Positions 24,024-37,800 of a stretch of 64,000 bases of DNA are shown piece after piece. This DNA is from Paulownia fortunei. Lineage: Eukaryota > Streptophyta > Magnoliopsida > Lamiales > Paulowniaceae. Under the pieces are notes generated by a model. The model was given only the letters and a program-made list of their open reading frames with translations, was not told the DNA's origin and ran no database searches. The stretch's first letter is position 1, and each line of letters opens with the position of its first letter. The stretch lies in the NCBI GenBank assembly GCA_019321725.1, contig CM033109.1, forward strand, positions 5,487,993 to 5,551,992, read 5' to 3'. The position numbers and the translations under genes were made by a program.

Positions 24024-27000
24024 ATGTCAGCATGTTGTCGCCGGGTGACCGCCGCCGCCGCCGCCGCCGCCGAGACACCGGCGGCGGGCCATCACATTTC
24101 ACCACGGTTCTCGTCGTCCATCAATTATTTGCACGTAAATCATCGCCAATTTTGGAAAGGGAGAGGTGCAGTGGGGGTGGTGTTACGGTCGAGACGATGG
24201 GTGATCGAGGCGGCCGTGGCCCCCAGGGGAGGAGAGGAGGAGGATGAGGTGAAGAAGAGGGGGCAGCCGCCTCGGTGCTGTTCGTTTGATCGAGAAGCGG
24301 TGGCGGTGGCGGTGGCGAAGGGGAATGATGAAGGCGTTGATCGGAGGGCGGAGGTTATGGTTGCAGCGGCGGCTACGGTGGTGCTTGGCGTAGGGAATCG
24401 GGTGCTGTACAAGCTCGCATTAGTCCCTCTTAAGCATTACCCATTCTTTCTTGCTCAGTTCGCCACTTTCGGGTAACTCTGCAACTATTTTTTAACTCTC
24501 CCATCATGCAATTCTTCTTCTTCTAGCTATGTCTCATAACATTGAATTTCCAAGCTTCAAATTTCAACTAAATTTTGAGTCAGATTCAGTCGCGGTGCAC
24601 TTCATGAATTTTTTTAGTCAGGACTCAATTTAGTCGAACACAATTAATTGCATTATAAGTGTAAATGTTACCAAACCAAATTTAAGAAAAATAAATGTTA
24701 ATGTTGAATTGTTGTCAACAATCTATTATCTTGATTCGGGTATTATTGCATTGGAAAAGAAAAGTAACAGGTGAGACAAAAGGAAAGAAATTTAATTTGG
24801 GATGCAAGGTGAGAAGTGACAAATGAAAACCGTGGCCGACGAAATTGAAGGTCGGAATATTTGAGACCACGTGCCAGGGTATAGTTGTCTTTTCGTAAGT
24901 CGTGAGACATCTAATAGAGACGTACAACTTTGAAATCACCCAAAAGGGATATCTTGGGTGAACGTGAGGGCGAGAGAGAGTCTGTGAATGATTTTACCAC
25001 CAAGAGATGAGAGAGGGGGTGGGGGTTGGGGGTGGGGGATGACGTCATCACCACCTGATGTGTCAGTTGGCGCGTCTTCATTGGTGGGCGTGCCCAAGTG
25101 GCTTTGTATCAGCCATCATTATTACTGTCGTCTAATGGTTTTGGTTTTGGTTTCCTCTAATTTTGACCTCCTATTGTTGGATTAATTAATATGGGGTGCA
25201 ATGATTAAATTCATGAACCTGTGATTAATAGTCTTGATGAGTCGTTAAAGTTTTCTTGATTATACCGTAATTCAAGAATTTGGTGGGAATTTTTTACTAA
25301 GATTAGGGCATTTCATTTTAGCAAAAGGCTAGTTTCTGAGTATGTTTTTTCCTTGATGGGGTCATGTACTTTTATGTGAAAAAGAAATGACGGTTTCCCT
25401 AGGTGAGGTTTGTGGTTAATATGGGTCCCATTTGAATGAGAACCGTTGGTGGTGAGTTGGATGTGGAGTAGTGGATCCCCACACAACCAGCTACAGAGAT
25501 TCCCTTTTGGCTTTCCCCCTCTCCATGTGCTTCAAAGTGTCAGCATCTATACATCTATGGCATGTGGTAGTGGAAAATAATGTTGGCTCTTTCCATTTCC
25601 TCTAAAGTTCATGTCCCTCACTCTGGTTAACTGAAAAATTCCCCCCAAAAGTTAACTGGAATATGACAATCTAATCATTTAGAATAATTTAGATGTCCAT
25701 TTAGAATAATTTAGATCGCGACATCGCATAACTCTGATTGATCGAAATACTTCTGCTTGTCAAATATATTGAACCGATGAGGGTTGGACTGCTACCTAGG
25801 CATTTGTTAAGGAAGGCATATAAGCTGGCCATCTAGTTCACGTAGAAATATTCTCATCCTAAAGTGTTATGCTCGTACAATGTGTGGCGACTTCCCTCAC
25901 ATGTTATCTAATGAAGAACTGATGCTTATTATACTTTTTGACTGACAGTGAGTGTTGTCAATAGTTAACTGCATGTCGAATACTAGAATTATAGATGAGA
26001 ATACAACTAAATTTGACTCCATAGCATTTACGTGGCATATATTTTTTTTAAAGAATTTGAGCACAGACCAGGAACACTAGTGGGGAGGCTAGAATCTGCA
26101 TCCTTACATCAAGTCTAGAGCCATTAGTATTATTATTTAAGCTTTTTTTTTTTTTACTATTTCACTCTAAAATATAATAGAAAATAATCATATTTTATGA
26201 TTTTTCACTAAAACTGATTTTCACCCTGTGAAATATTTTATTTACCATCATCTTTATAAACACAAGATATCTGTATGAAACTGGAAAAAGAATTACTGGA
26301 TAAATGCTCCGGTCTACTCTTGTTTTTTATTTCTTTTTCATAATTTTCTTTGTGGCTGTACCTCACTATTCTACTGGCTGTGATCCATTCACATCATTTC
26401 CAGGTATGTAATTGTATACTTCTCTATCATGTATCTCCGGTATCAAGCTGGCAAGGTTACTGATGAAATGCTATCCTTGCCAAAATCACCATTAATTGCT
26501 GTTGGCCTCTTAGAGGCTTTAGCTGCTGCATCTGGGATGGCAGCAGGAGGTAATTCATCAATGATGTTTTTGTGGCATCCTTGTATTTATTTTCCTTCTG
26601 GTGGAAAGTATGATATAATGATCATGCCAATGGTATTGCTCTTCTTTGTTGGAAGTATGATGCATTTGTTTTGTGTTTCACCAGTTTTGTTAGCTGACAA
26701 TGTTCTAAGATGATATTGTCATGCATTGATTGCCATGGTCTGTATAAGTGTCGGAATATGCATAACAGCTAGTTTTTAGCTTTCATGGAATTTTTTTCAC
26801 ATTGCTAATTATAGCTGGCTGCAAAATCTGTTCATGCATGTGAAATAAACAGGCTTAGCATGGAGTGTAATTGCTTGCAAGTATCACGCAGTATATTCTA
26901 GTATTAAAATTGTGGCTCAGATTTATCAGCTGCCAAATTGTTGCCTCTTCTTCAAATTTTGGAATACAGGGATGAAATTTTTAAGAATGATTTGGATTCT

Positions 27001-30000
27001 TTTTGTGTTCCCATATGACTTTCAGAGAAAATTGTTACCTTCAGTTTTGTGAATAGTTTCTCTTTTTCATATATAAAACAGTAGTTAACATTTGTTCTGA
27101 CTTGATTCATCCTAATGTTTTTCCATATTGAAACAGCTATTCTTTCTGGGGCAGCAATTCCTATATTGTCTCAGGTAACAACAAACTCTAATTGATTTTC
27201 CTTTTCATTGGCATCAAATATATAGTTTTGTACTAAAAACTATGATGCCTCTGATGTTTAGTACTCTGATTGGCTGATTATATGCTAAAACGGTTTCCCA
27301 AATGGATGACTGCAGCCCTAAGGAATATCATTGGAAAATGGTACACCGCATAGAAGGAGTATTCTGAGAATTATAAGATTTCAACTTAATGAGTTTAGTA
27401 CTATAACTGTCTTATTTTTTGGTAGTAGCCTACTTGAAATAGAAATCCTGATATACGTTCATATTCTAGAATGAAATTAACCATAGTAGTCCCCTTACTG
27501 ATCTTAATGACGTCTAAGTCTGGATTTAGGTTTTAAAAATAGTAGATAGTAGGACAGAGAAACTAAATGGTAATCATTTATTTTTTTGGAGATTAGCTCA
27601 ATACAACATTCAGAAACCACAGTTGAATTAACTTCAGCCATGTGGGCTGCTACATACTAGAGTATTTTTCTTTTCACAAAACAACGTGAAGCTACAGAGT
27701 TAATTTGGTCATCTGCTAATCTTTGCAGAGCTTTCTTGTCTGGCAACTTGTCCTTTCATATATCTTCCTTGGGAGGAGATATCGGTTCAACCAGTTATTT
27801 GGTTGCTTTCTGGTGGCAGTTGGTGTTATAATAACTGTTGCAAGGTAATTCATTTTATTCTGTCTGGATCTCTTGCTTTCTCTACAAAACACACACACAC
27901 ACACTCTTCACAGGGCACCACCAGATTTCTCCTCGCAGATTGTAAAGAAACTTAAACATCTAGGCAAGTGACGTCAATAAAACTTGAGAAGTCCAAAAAC
28001 TCGGCCTAATTGAATGTCTTCTGAAACAATTTGAGGATTATCTTATTAGATATCATATATTCTTCAGGTTTGACTTCTTTCTTGTCAGAAAGATTTGTAA
28101 TAAAGAATTAGAACAAATAATGAAATTTAGTATGCCCAACATCAGATCTACAATTGGAAAGAATAGATGGTGTGTCATTGTATGCAAAATAACACTTATA
28201 TAATCAGTCTACTGTTCAATGGCCATCTGCAAGGATGTAGCATTGTTTCTTTCCAGATTATCCATCATTAGTTTGTATTGTGGAAAATCTTAAGCCAATG
28301 ACATAGTACTTCTAGTGATTATTTATTTCAAGAGCTTATTCTCAATTAAGAATTTTTATGGCATCTATTTATTTTAATTTTCACAACGGAAGTACCAAAT
28401 GGTGTAATTATATCACTGCCTGGATTTTTTAGAAAAAATATGGGAAAAGTTGGTCACTGTCTCTCTTTTAACAGCTTCTTGATAATCCTTCCCATGCTAC
28501 ATTGTAAGTCCTATCATATCATCAATTTTGAATATCCATATCATCTCCGTTTTCATTTGCAGTGGATCAGGTACTGGTTCTCTGATGGAAGCTGGCATAT
28601 TTTGGAGTATTTTGATGATTATTTCCTTCTTGTTACAAGCTGCTGATACGATCTTGAAGGTACAAAGCTTTCTTTTGGGCATCAAGATTCATCTTGTTGT
28701 TTGCATACCTTTCTCTTACTGAACGTCTTCTTTTTTTATAGGAAACAATATTTTTGGATGCTGCTCAAAGATTAAAGGTAGGTATGTCAAAATATTCATC
28801 AACTTATCAAATTTATAAATGTCAAGTTGAGACAAAACTGACATGATTCAATTAACAGATAAGTACTTGTGTTTTATGTCAAAATGCGGTCTACTGTGTG
28901 GATCCACAATTTATTGCTATTATGTTAAAGTTGGTTATCGTTCAGTAGAAGTTTATGTTATATCTTAAGGAAATTCAAAGCTTAAGTTCAATCCTATGGT
29001 ATAAGCTGCATGGGATGCGCAAGATAAACACATTGCCCGTCTCTCCAATTTTTCATAGGAATCATGGGTAAATGTATTGTGTATTAGAAAAAAAAAAAAA
29101 ACCCAGCTCTCTTAGGACGAACTTCAAATAACAATCACACAAATTTAATTTCTGATCTTACTGATTTAAAGATTCAATATTTACAATGTGATGTTTGTTG
29201 CATTGGCAGGGAGGTACAGTGGATCTATTTGTTGTAAACTCCTATGGATCTGGTTACCAGGTTAACATTTAAGCTTTCTAGAACCCATTAAAGTCGTGGC
29301 ATACCACGTACTTCAATTTTACAGAAGCCTGAAACTTGTTAATGCATGAACAGGCTGTTTTCATATGCCTCCTCCTTCCATTCTTGTCAAACCTATGGGG
29401 CATTCCATTTGGTCAACTGCCAAATTATCTTAAAGATGGTGCTGCCTGCTTTTTGAATGTCGGTACCATGTCAAACAGTAAGTCATGTTTTACCCATTAT
29501 TCTTTAATTTAATTGTTTTTGTATGCACTTTTTCTGCGAGTGTAATTGCAGAGCCCATGAGAAAAATGTACAGATCTTACCTGTTTACATTTTTTTAACT
29601 TTTAACTCCTTAGTGAAGGATGCCTACCAGTTTATTATGTCCTATAGCAATGATCCTGGCCTTGACGGAGGGAAATAAATGCTTATTAATTTTTGTTCGA
29701 TCCACTTCAACAGCCTGCCTGTTTGTTTGCGTAATAACAATGAATAAAATCCACTTTTCTTACTGTCAAAGTTTCTGGACTAGCAATTCTAAACTACAAC
29801 ACTTGCCCAGGTCTTAGGAAACTAAAAAGAGAAATTTTATATTTTTATGCAAATATGGAATGACATAAAATAGGTAAGATGATACATGGAAACACACACA
29901 TGCATGTGATAAATAGATGTACTCAGTTGTGCCGGAAAAGTGATTGCAGATCATGTTTAACTGCTTTTGGCTACAGGATGTGATGGTGCACCTTTACTGC

Positions 30001-31506
30001 CACTGTTATTTGTCATTGTCAACATGGGTTTCAATGTTTCATTGTTGCATCTCCTCAAGATCTCTTCTGCTGTGGTATCTTGTCTTGCATCAACACTTTC
30101 AGGTTGGTTAATTGTACTATCTTGTCTTTTATACCCTTCAAACGCAACTTCAAGGGTAGATTTTCAATTTTTATGCATTAGTAGTCAATTAATTCATTTC
30201 AAGCTCTTAAAAACCAATAGCTGGGCAATGAAATCTTATGACAATCACATTTCTGCAAAATCCGTATCTTAGAGTTTAATGATAGTCGCTTAAAAGTGAT
30301 TCTGAATGTTTTACTGGCATGTATTATTTATTGCGTTCCTAATTCTAGGTTACTTAAGTATTGCAGTATTGTAGGCATCAGAATCTGCTTTTCCCTGAAG
30401 GCTCTGGTAAAAAATCATTGTCCCATAAATATTAAAAACTTCCCTTTTTTGTCTATGGGCAACTGCAAAGGGGTGGGCCTTCAACTTTTCAAACCACTCA
30501 AATCTGCAACTACCGAGTTATTGCCTGATGCCTTAGCCACCAACCTAACCCTTGATTAGGCCTCCAAAATCCAAAAACTTCTCTCTTTTTATAGACTTTT
30601 TTTTTTTTTTTCTTTTTTTCTGTTTCAGATATAGACTGATATTCAATAACATTATGCCAACATCTCTAAATATTGGTTTAAACACTGATTTTTTGTGGAT
30701 GAATGAAAAGTTGGCTATGGGGCTTGAGAAGTTTTCCTAATATACTAAAATCCCTTTAGGCTGATGTCTAACGACACGATACATAAAGGACAAGTACACA
30801 GTATGACTGATTGTACTCATCTTGCTGAAACTTACTACTGAAAAGGTGCAGACCATTTTTCATTGGAAGACATTTTATTCTAGATAATAAACAAGGTGAT
30901 ATGAAGTTGCTGTATCAAGTATCTTGTTTTATAGGTGTGGCAATAAGGAACTCCTTTTTCTTCCCCCGAAAATTAGCTCTTTCAAAATTTCTGAAATCAA
31001 AATATGTGCATTTTACTGCTTTCCTCGTATAATAGGTTTTACCACATTGTGTCTGAAAGAATCAAGATTTTACTCAATTGTTTATCCAAACCAGATCCTT
31101 CAGAAATGTAGAGTTTGAGTTAATTGTATAATATTGGATAGAACGAGTTTTATGTTTGTTGAAGTGGATGTTGTAAAAGTGAGAGTCAATTAGTGACCCA
31201 AGCACAAATACTTATCTCACGGTTTGAGTAGACTAGTAAAGTTTAAAATATAAATTCTACTGCACTTACCTTGAAATTCTTTTCTTCTTGCTTTGTTTCA
31301 TGGTTTGGTCACTAACATCTTTTGGGCTTTCCTTCGTAGTTCCCATATCTGTGTATATGTTCACATTGCCACTGCCATATCTTGGGGTCGCATCCTCCCT
31401 TCCTCCAGGCTTTGTAGGAGGCGCCATCATCCTTGTTGTGGGTGTGCTGATTTATATTTGGACACCTTCACCGAATTCGTCAAGTAACCCCTCTCTAGTG
31501 AGTTAG
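24024..31506 (+). CDS. CLT: CRT-like transporter (CLT), chloroplast thiol/glutathione transporter, 10 exons
   Basis: Model: 24024-24472, 26404-26549, 27137-27174, 27729-27844, 28563-28659, 28742-28777, 29210-29260, 29354-29477, 29977-30102, 31340-31506. All introns are GT-AG, phases are consistent, and the product is 449 residues. The family resembles the Plasmodium chloroquine-resistance transporter; plant members move gamma-glutamylcysteine and glutathione across the plastid envelope. The first ~115 residues are a Ser/Arg/Ala-rich plastid transit region that includes a poly-Ala run from GCC repeats. Hydrophobic segments follow, with family motifs such as NRVLYKLALVPLK, FLLQAADTILKE, CDGAPLLPLLFV and YLGVASSLPPGFVGG. 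The CLT1, CLT2 or CLT3 subtype cannot be assigned by eye. A large intron 1 (1.9 kb) holds possible control sites. The gene lies next to a rhodanese/PpiC gene, as At5g19380 does to At5g19370. Confidence 0.92.
24868..24873. promoter_or_regulatory. G-box (CACGTG) in CLT intron 1
   Basis: The core CACGTG lies in the context ACCACGTGCC, about 400 bp after the first exon. G-boxes bind bZIP and bHLH factors. First introns of plant genes often carry enhancers, but a six-base match alone is weak evidence. Confidence 0.3.
25015..25049 (+). promoter_or_regulatory. G-quadruplex motif next to a TGACGTCA palindrome, CLT intron 1
   Basis: Four runs of five G lie at 25015-25019, 25021-25025, 25028-25032 and 25034-25038, separated by loops of only 1, 2 and 1 bases. 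This is an ideal quadruplex-forming pattern and would also be present in the pre-mRNA. Directly after it is the 12-bp palindrome GATGACGTCATC (25038-25049), whose core TGACGTCA is a binding site for TGA/bZIP factors. The combination is visible in the sequence; any regulatory role is inference. Confidence 0.55.
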
Positions 31507-32251
31507 CCAATAAACAAGATGTGCCTTTTGATGTTTTTATACAGTACAGCAGTGGTGCTTGGTGACACCAAAGATAGACCATTTGGAAGAGAGGGGGCAA
31601 TGAGGAAGAATAATTGGTGGTATATACGAGTAGTATATCAACAAAAGGGGAAAAGAGGCATATTTGCATTTCACATAGTTTTCATCATGAATCAGTAGCC
31701 TTTGTGCAGTGCCGTCCTCCTTTGCTTCAGTTGATATCCAATCTCGCTAATTAGGACAGTAGCAAGTCGTCAACGGTGACATTTTTATGCTGCTATTTCC
31801 AAACAGTGATTCATGCCAATCGACAGAGGAAAACCGTTTTGTTTGAGCAGCAGAGGATGCGAAAATTGTTGGAATAATTACATGTAGACGGAGCTGACTG
31901 AATTATAGACTTGTGATTTTGATTGTACAACAATTAAAATTTCTATGGTGGTGGATAGAACATTTCAAATATACAAGTCAATTTTGTTCAAAGTTCAAGC
32001 TCCACTGGATTTCACTTAGGCTTATAATTCACTGGTATCTTATCAACTCATATATATAGCTATAAGGTTCCCTTCCCTTGATTATACAACTTTGTTCTAC
32101 CTTACATCTCTACTGTATCATATCAGGTACAGAAGTTACCTCTTCAAAAGGTTTGCATTACTAATTATATGTAGTAGTACTCTTACAGCAATCTGAGCAA
32201 TGACTTAAAACAAATGTACCCAGACGAAAAGCTGTCCACTCTTTCCTTGTT
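31507..32251. other. CLT 3' UTR and gap before a receptor-kinase pseudogene
   Basis: The sequence after the CLT stop probably includes its 3' UTR. No coding frame or repeat of note was seen; short open frames on the minus strand lie over the last CLT exon or non-coding DNA. Confidence 0.4.
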
Positions 32252-33695
32252 TTATAAAGTGGCCACAGTTATCTCGTACTTGGCCATAATAGGAGTAGTC
32301 TCCTTATACCAATATGAATTGGTTCCTTCACTTGTGGTATATCCAGAGCCACTCTCAGAATTACTTGGTGGCTTGAGCACGTCAGTACCTACTGAAAACA
32401 AGTAGTGAAATGGCTTAGGTGGTGGCATTATATCTACTCCTCCCTCCAACATTTTCACCACAGCACTCATTGGTGGCCTCACCTCGGTGAATCTTGAGCA
32501 CACCAAAGGGCCACCATGGCCATTCTCTCAGCCTTGGCTCTATCCTTCTCCTCAATCCCACAAGCTTCTGTCAATGCCATCAGCTCTCCTTTCTCAAACT
32601 CCTCCCACACTTGCTTCGGGAACCAATCCAGACTTCCGCTATTGCCACCAGCTTTGGTGTTTTTCCTCCTCCCAACTATCTCAAACAGGAGAATTCCAAA
32701 GCTATACACATCACATTTATAGGTTATTGGGAAGTTCTTCAGCATGAACTCAGGGGCCAAGTACCCGGAGTCCCCCTATAACCCGTGATGGTAACGTGTG
32801 TGTCGTCTCTGTTACAGAGCTTTGCCAGCCCAAAATCTGCAACCTTGGGGGAGAAGTTCTCGTCAAGAAGCACATTTCCGGGCTTAATGTCATAGTGAAT
32901 TATCCTTTGCTGGCATTCCTCATGTAGGTATGCAATTCCCTTTGCTGTTCCAACTGCAATTTCATGCAGCTTCTCCCACTGCAGTTCTTGATTCTCACTG
33001 AACAAATGCTTGTCCAGTGATCCATTCTCCATGAATTCATACACAAGGGCACTCATGAACTGATCATAGCAAAAACCATACAACCTCACCAAATGTATAT
33101 GATGAGTCCTCCCAATGGTTCCAACCTCAGCCATGAACTGCTCCTCAACACTCCTGTTTGGAACCCTGTTGAGGACTTTCACAGCAATCTGCACCCCATT
33201 TGGGAACTTACCCTTGTACACTCTGCCAAAACCTCCACAACCCAAAATTGTGGTGTAGTTCTCCGTAAAAGCACAGAGTTGGTGAGCCGTGAAACGGACC
33301 GGTTTCTCCTGAGCCAGTTCCAGGAAGAATTTCTCCATTGTAGGGGCATCAACCTCCCAAACTTGGATCACACTTGAGGGCAGTGGTGGGGCTACTGCTG
33401 CCCTTAGTTCTGATACTATTGCCCTCCTCATTTTCCGGGCGCAGTAGCAGGAGACAACCACAATTACTGCCAGTATTATTAGGCTGACAATTACGGCTGC
33501 AGCACAAATGAAAATGTGAAGTGGTGAGAGCTTAACTTCAAATACACATACCAAGACGTGTGTGTGTGTGTGTGTGTTTTGCAATGTATCTTTACAGTGA
33601 ATACTTACACGCAGCTCTTGCTCCATCGTTGTTTGGTGGTGGAGAAGGGATGCCGAAAGTCGTAGACATAGTTGATAGAATTACAGCTTCAAAAC
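32252..33695 (-). pseudogene. LRK10-like (rust-resistance-kinase type) receptor kinase, two frameshifts
   Basis: Reading leftward: an exon at 33695-33611, then a GT-AG intron, then one long exon from 33496 with a transmembrane segment, a juxtamembrane region and a whole kinase domain. Kinase features seen are the glycine loop GCGGFGRVYKG, catalytic loop HYDIKPGN (non-RD, as in LRK10-like kinases), DFG in VADFGLAKL, and TITGYRGTPG. One base is missing near 32768 inside the G-T-P-G-(Y)-L-A-P-E-F segment, and one near 32488 in the S-P-(E)-V-R-P-P-M segment. On either side of each the frame is clean, and the tail ends at a stop at 32252. No extracellular domain or first exon with a signal peptide was found upstream. 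The breaks look recent, or could be assembly errors. Confidence 0.85.
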
Positions 33696-34051
33696 CTGGA
33701 AACCAAAATACATTACATGGGACTGAAACCAAAAGAGTTATAGGACAGAAAGTGAATCCATTCTTTCTTTCATGATTCCATATACTGATTCATTCTTTCA
33801 GTCAATGTGAATTGCATGAATGTGGAGTGTATTTCTGTCTCTCTTCCAATCAAGACTTTCATGTACTAATGATAATCCATTACATTCAAAAGATATATGA
33901 TCAGATTACTACTTCAGCGTGCAGCTACTGATATAAGTGTTGAGAATATATAGCAAATAAGGCTATACTACTTGCCTGTATTTCTTGTCTTGAAGCTTCA
34001 TCAATGATACTATATTTTATAACTTCACAATGATTTTATATTTGTCCTCTG

Positions 34052-34062
34052 TGTCTGTGTGA

Positions 34063-34106
<44 letters not shown>

Positions 34107-34109
34107 AGA
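34052..34109. repeat. Compound GT/GA microsatellite
   Basis: A GT run (about 34057-34082) passes directly into a GA run (about 34083-34106). It lies in non-coding DNA. Confidence 0.85.
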
Positions 34110-34584
34110 TTTTTCAATAAGCCTTCCACTCACCTTCCTCTTTCCACTCACCTTCCTCTTATCACATCAGGTTGACCGCCAGTCAATGATTACGTGATTA
34201 TCTTTTCTTTGACGGTCCAGCATAAGAAAAATGCATGCGTTCACATTGACTCATTAGATAAGGAACGTGTATGAACCTATTCACATAGCTCGTTTACTTT
34301 TGGATATTAAATTTGATATATTATTATATTGAACTTAAATTTTTATGTATCTTATGTTTTTTATTGGAATGGCCAATGAATTTTTTTGGGGTCGAACGTA
34401 ATTTTACTTTTTGGCAAGATATGAATCACAATAGCGATCCAATAATCCAATCAGCCCCTTATTATGATTTGAGTTTAAACTATTATATTTGTCTCTTATA
34501 ATCAAAGTGAAATTATCATTAATGCCCTTTAAGTTTTGAGGGCAAATCCCAATTCTGTTGTATTCATCCTCTCCGTATAACTCA

Positions 34585-34835
34585 AGTGGAGAAAAATAAA
34601 AATAAAGAAGAAATAGGAGACTAAAAAAGAAGAAAAAAATGAGAGAAGGAAGAAGGAAGAAGGAAGAAGGAAGAAGGAAGAAACAAGAAAAAATGAGAGG
34701 AAAAGAAAAAGAACAAAAAGGAAAGGAAAAGAAAAGAAGAAAGGAAAAAAATAAGATGAGGAGAAATAAGAAATAAAAAAATGAGAGGAAAACAAAAAGA
34801 GAAAGGAAAAAAATAAGAAAAAGAAAGCGTGATTA
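34585..34835. repeat. Purine-only (GA-rich) tract
   Basis: About 250 bp of the + strand are almost entirely A and G, with repeated GGAAGAA units near 34645-34680. The long frame on the minus strand here is Phe/Ser low-complexity translation of this tract and is not a gene. Such mirror-like polypurine tracts can form triplex DNA. Confidence 0.8.
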
Positions 34836-37800
34836 AGGATAGCTTGGAAATATAACTTTAATAATGTGGTTAAAACCACATTACTTATACTATCCTTAAT
34901 CACAAATTTGATTACTTTTGCAATAAAATTATATAAGGAAATGAATTTATGTATGTGGTGTATACTAAATTACGTATTTAGATCATTAAAGATTTTGTAT
35001 AGTCTGTATTTATTTAGTTACCTTTTCTCATTTTAGGTAATATACCTTTTATTATAGAATCCATGTAAATTAGGCTTGTTATTATTATAGGATCCCTATA
35101 GATTAGGCAAGTAATTAAGTGATATTTACTCATTCCTTTGGTATATATTGGATGTAATTTACAAGAATGATCAATATCAGACTCTCTTTTCAATATTTTT
35201 TTCTTTTCAATTTCTCAATAGTTCATATAGGGTAATAAATTTATATAACGAAATGCAAGATTCCTCTTTAAAAAATTCATTATGATATGTTGATTATATT
35301 ATTATAATATTACTCAGTTATCGAAGTACATAATTGATGGTTTTTTTTTATTAATACGTCATCTTTATAATCAAATAAAGTATAAAAAAATTTATTAATA
35401 AATTAATTTATATCCCACAATTTATCATATTATTCATTAATCATCTCATATCAATCTAACAAAATATCCCCTAAATATTCTAGGAAAAATATTTTGAAAA
35501 AATGTATAAAAAGTGAAAAATGATTAGTTTTGTTTCCAGGGAGATATTTTCAATTCTAAATGTCTTTTTATGTAAGTTATTGTTTAATTAATGGTGTCAT
35601 ATTAAATTTAATTTTATTATTATATATTATTGTAATATTAAGATGAATATTAAAAGATATTTAGTTATATTGATGTAATAGTTGAAATATATAATATAAA
35701 AATATAATGATTGATATATGAATGTATATATATATATAATAATAATTATATAAATATGTGTACGTAGTAATAATTAGAGAAATTTGTTTTGTTTCCTTAC
35801 TTAAATTCCTTGTGATATTCAAATATTATAATGGAATCAAATTTCTCGCAATCAGATTCCTAACAATTAAATTCTCTCATTCAGATTTCTAACAATTAAA
35901 TACCTTCTGTCAGATTTCATTCCCACCAAATAAATGGGCTTTAATAACATTATTATATACAAATTTTAATCGTTCACAAATCATGTAATTAATTTTTGCT
36001 TAATAAACATTTTACACCTACAATAAAATATTCTTTTTTAAAAAAAAAATCTTTTTCCTAATAACATTAAATTGGCTGGCCCAAGATTTGGTGAGAAATT
36101 AAATAATTTTTGTTTTTTATATGAGTCAACACAAGAAGGAGAAGTATTCAAAGATGACTGAATTATGAAGTCAACGAAATGCCATGAATTTGGATAATAT
36201 ATTTTAAAGTTATCAGTTTGTCTCACATGATTTTGTACTAGTATTATTTTAAGAAATTCATTGAAATATTTTTCTTTATTTTTTTGTTTTCATGGGGATG
36301 TTTCATTTATCTGTCCTAATATAAAACTTTTTTGCAAAAAAAATTGCAAATATCGACTTTGAGTTTTTCTTACTGATTTTTTAGTTAAGTAATTTAATAC
36401 ATCGTGACATATATTTATCAATAATTAATTAAGTAAAATTAGTATTTTATAACAAATCAAAAATAAAAGTTTTAGAGAATTATTAAATTCAACTTTTTAA
36501 TAAAGGGAAAACAAGATACGTGTACAAGTATTTTTTCTTCTAATTGTTACTCTCCTCCCTTAAAAACTAATGCCTTAATATTCAATTCTTGATATATTTA
36601 CAAGTGGTTTTGACTTTATTTTAGTTGTTATGTGGACTTCACTTTTTTTTCGTGTAAATAGAGTTAAAAAATAAATTAATTTAATTTATATTTGATTCAA
36701 AATCGATTGTTAAAAATTCTTGTTGATTAATTTAATAAATCAAACTTAAATATATTTTTTCGTTCGATAAGAAATGTAACTCGACTTGAGTTTAACTCTA
36801 TTAGTGTAAAAAAATGCATAAAAGAATCATTTATTCGAACTCGATTTATCTTCAACTCGGTTAAACCTTGTTCAACCTCAACTACTACTGACAATCAAAT
36901 TAAACTTAAATATAATTTTTAAAATTCAATAAAAATTCAAATAAATTTGAATAATAACCTGTTTAATTCGACCTAATTAGTATTTCACCTTACAAAGGTC
37001 TATAACATCTAAAGTTATGCCAATGAGAGAGGTTTTGGAATTGAGTTGTGGGGGTATTAATAGTGATTTCTTTTCTTCAATTTGTTTTATTTCTTAAGAC
37101 TGTATTTAATTATTTTTTTAATTTTGATGTATTGAATAATGAAATTGATTAATTTCTTTAAAAAAATAATAATTCTAACCATACTGAAAGGATCTCAAAT
37201 TATTATATAAAGTTGAAAAATTTGTAAATATTCGATATTTTCAAGTTTTAAACACTTACTTGAAACTCTATGCGACTTTTAAGTAAAAACTATTCGAATA
37301 TATTTCATTGCAAAGTGCTAATTAAGCTTTCATAGCAAATAAGATAAGTTGAAAGAATTTATTTTATAAAATACGTGGCATTCCATTAATTACCCAACAT
37401 AATATTTAAAAGCAAATAAGTAATTGGATAAATATTTGAAATAAAAATACTTATATATAACTTGGAGATACACTATTGATGAAATATTGTTTTGATATAT
37501 GTGAATTAATTAAATAAAAAAACTATGTAATTTTAATATCTAAAACTTTTGTCGCGTGAATTAAGGTTTCATTTATCATAACCGAACCATTTTATGATCC
37601 AAGCTTTTCACGACTTGGGAGGGTAACAATAACATGGTTGTGATTCACATTCAAAATTCTCAAATTATTGAACATTAATATCTTAGTATTTGGGTGGACA
37701 AAATTAGATTGAGGTCAGTAAAATTGATTTAAATAATAAAATTAAAATTTTAAAAACTCTATAATTAAGAGATTTTTGGGTTTGAATCCTAAGGAATATG

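Noticed and set aside
23966..24247. Plus-strand Arg/Gly-rich frame overlapping CLT exon 1
   Set aside because: It is an alternate frame through the GCC repeat; the CLT frame fits the transit peptide and splices in phase to the conserved membrane domain.
34529..34903. Minus-strand 124-codon Phe/Ser-rich frame
   Set aside because: Low-complexity translation of a polypurine tract, with no start context or family.
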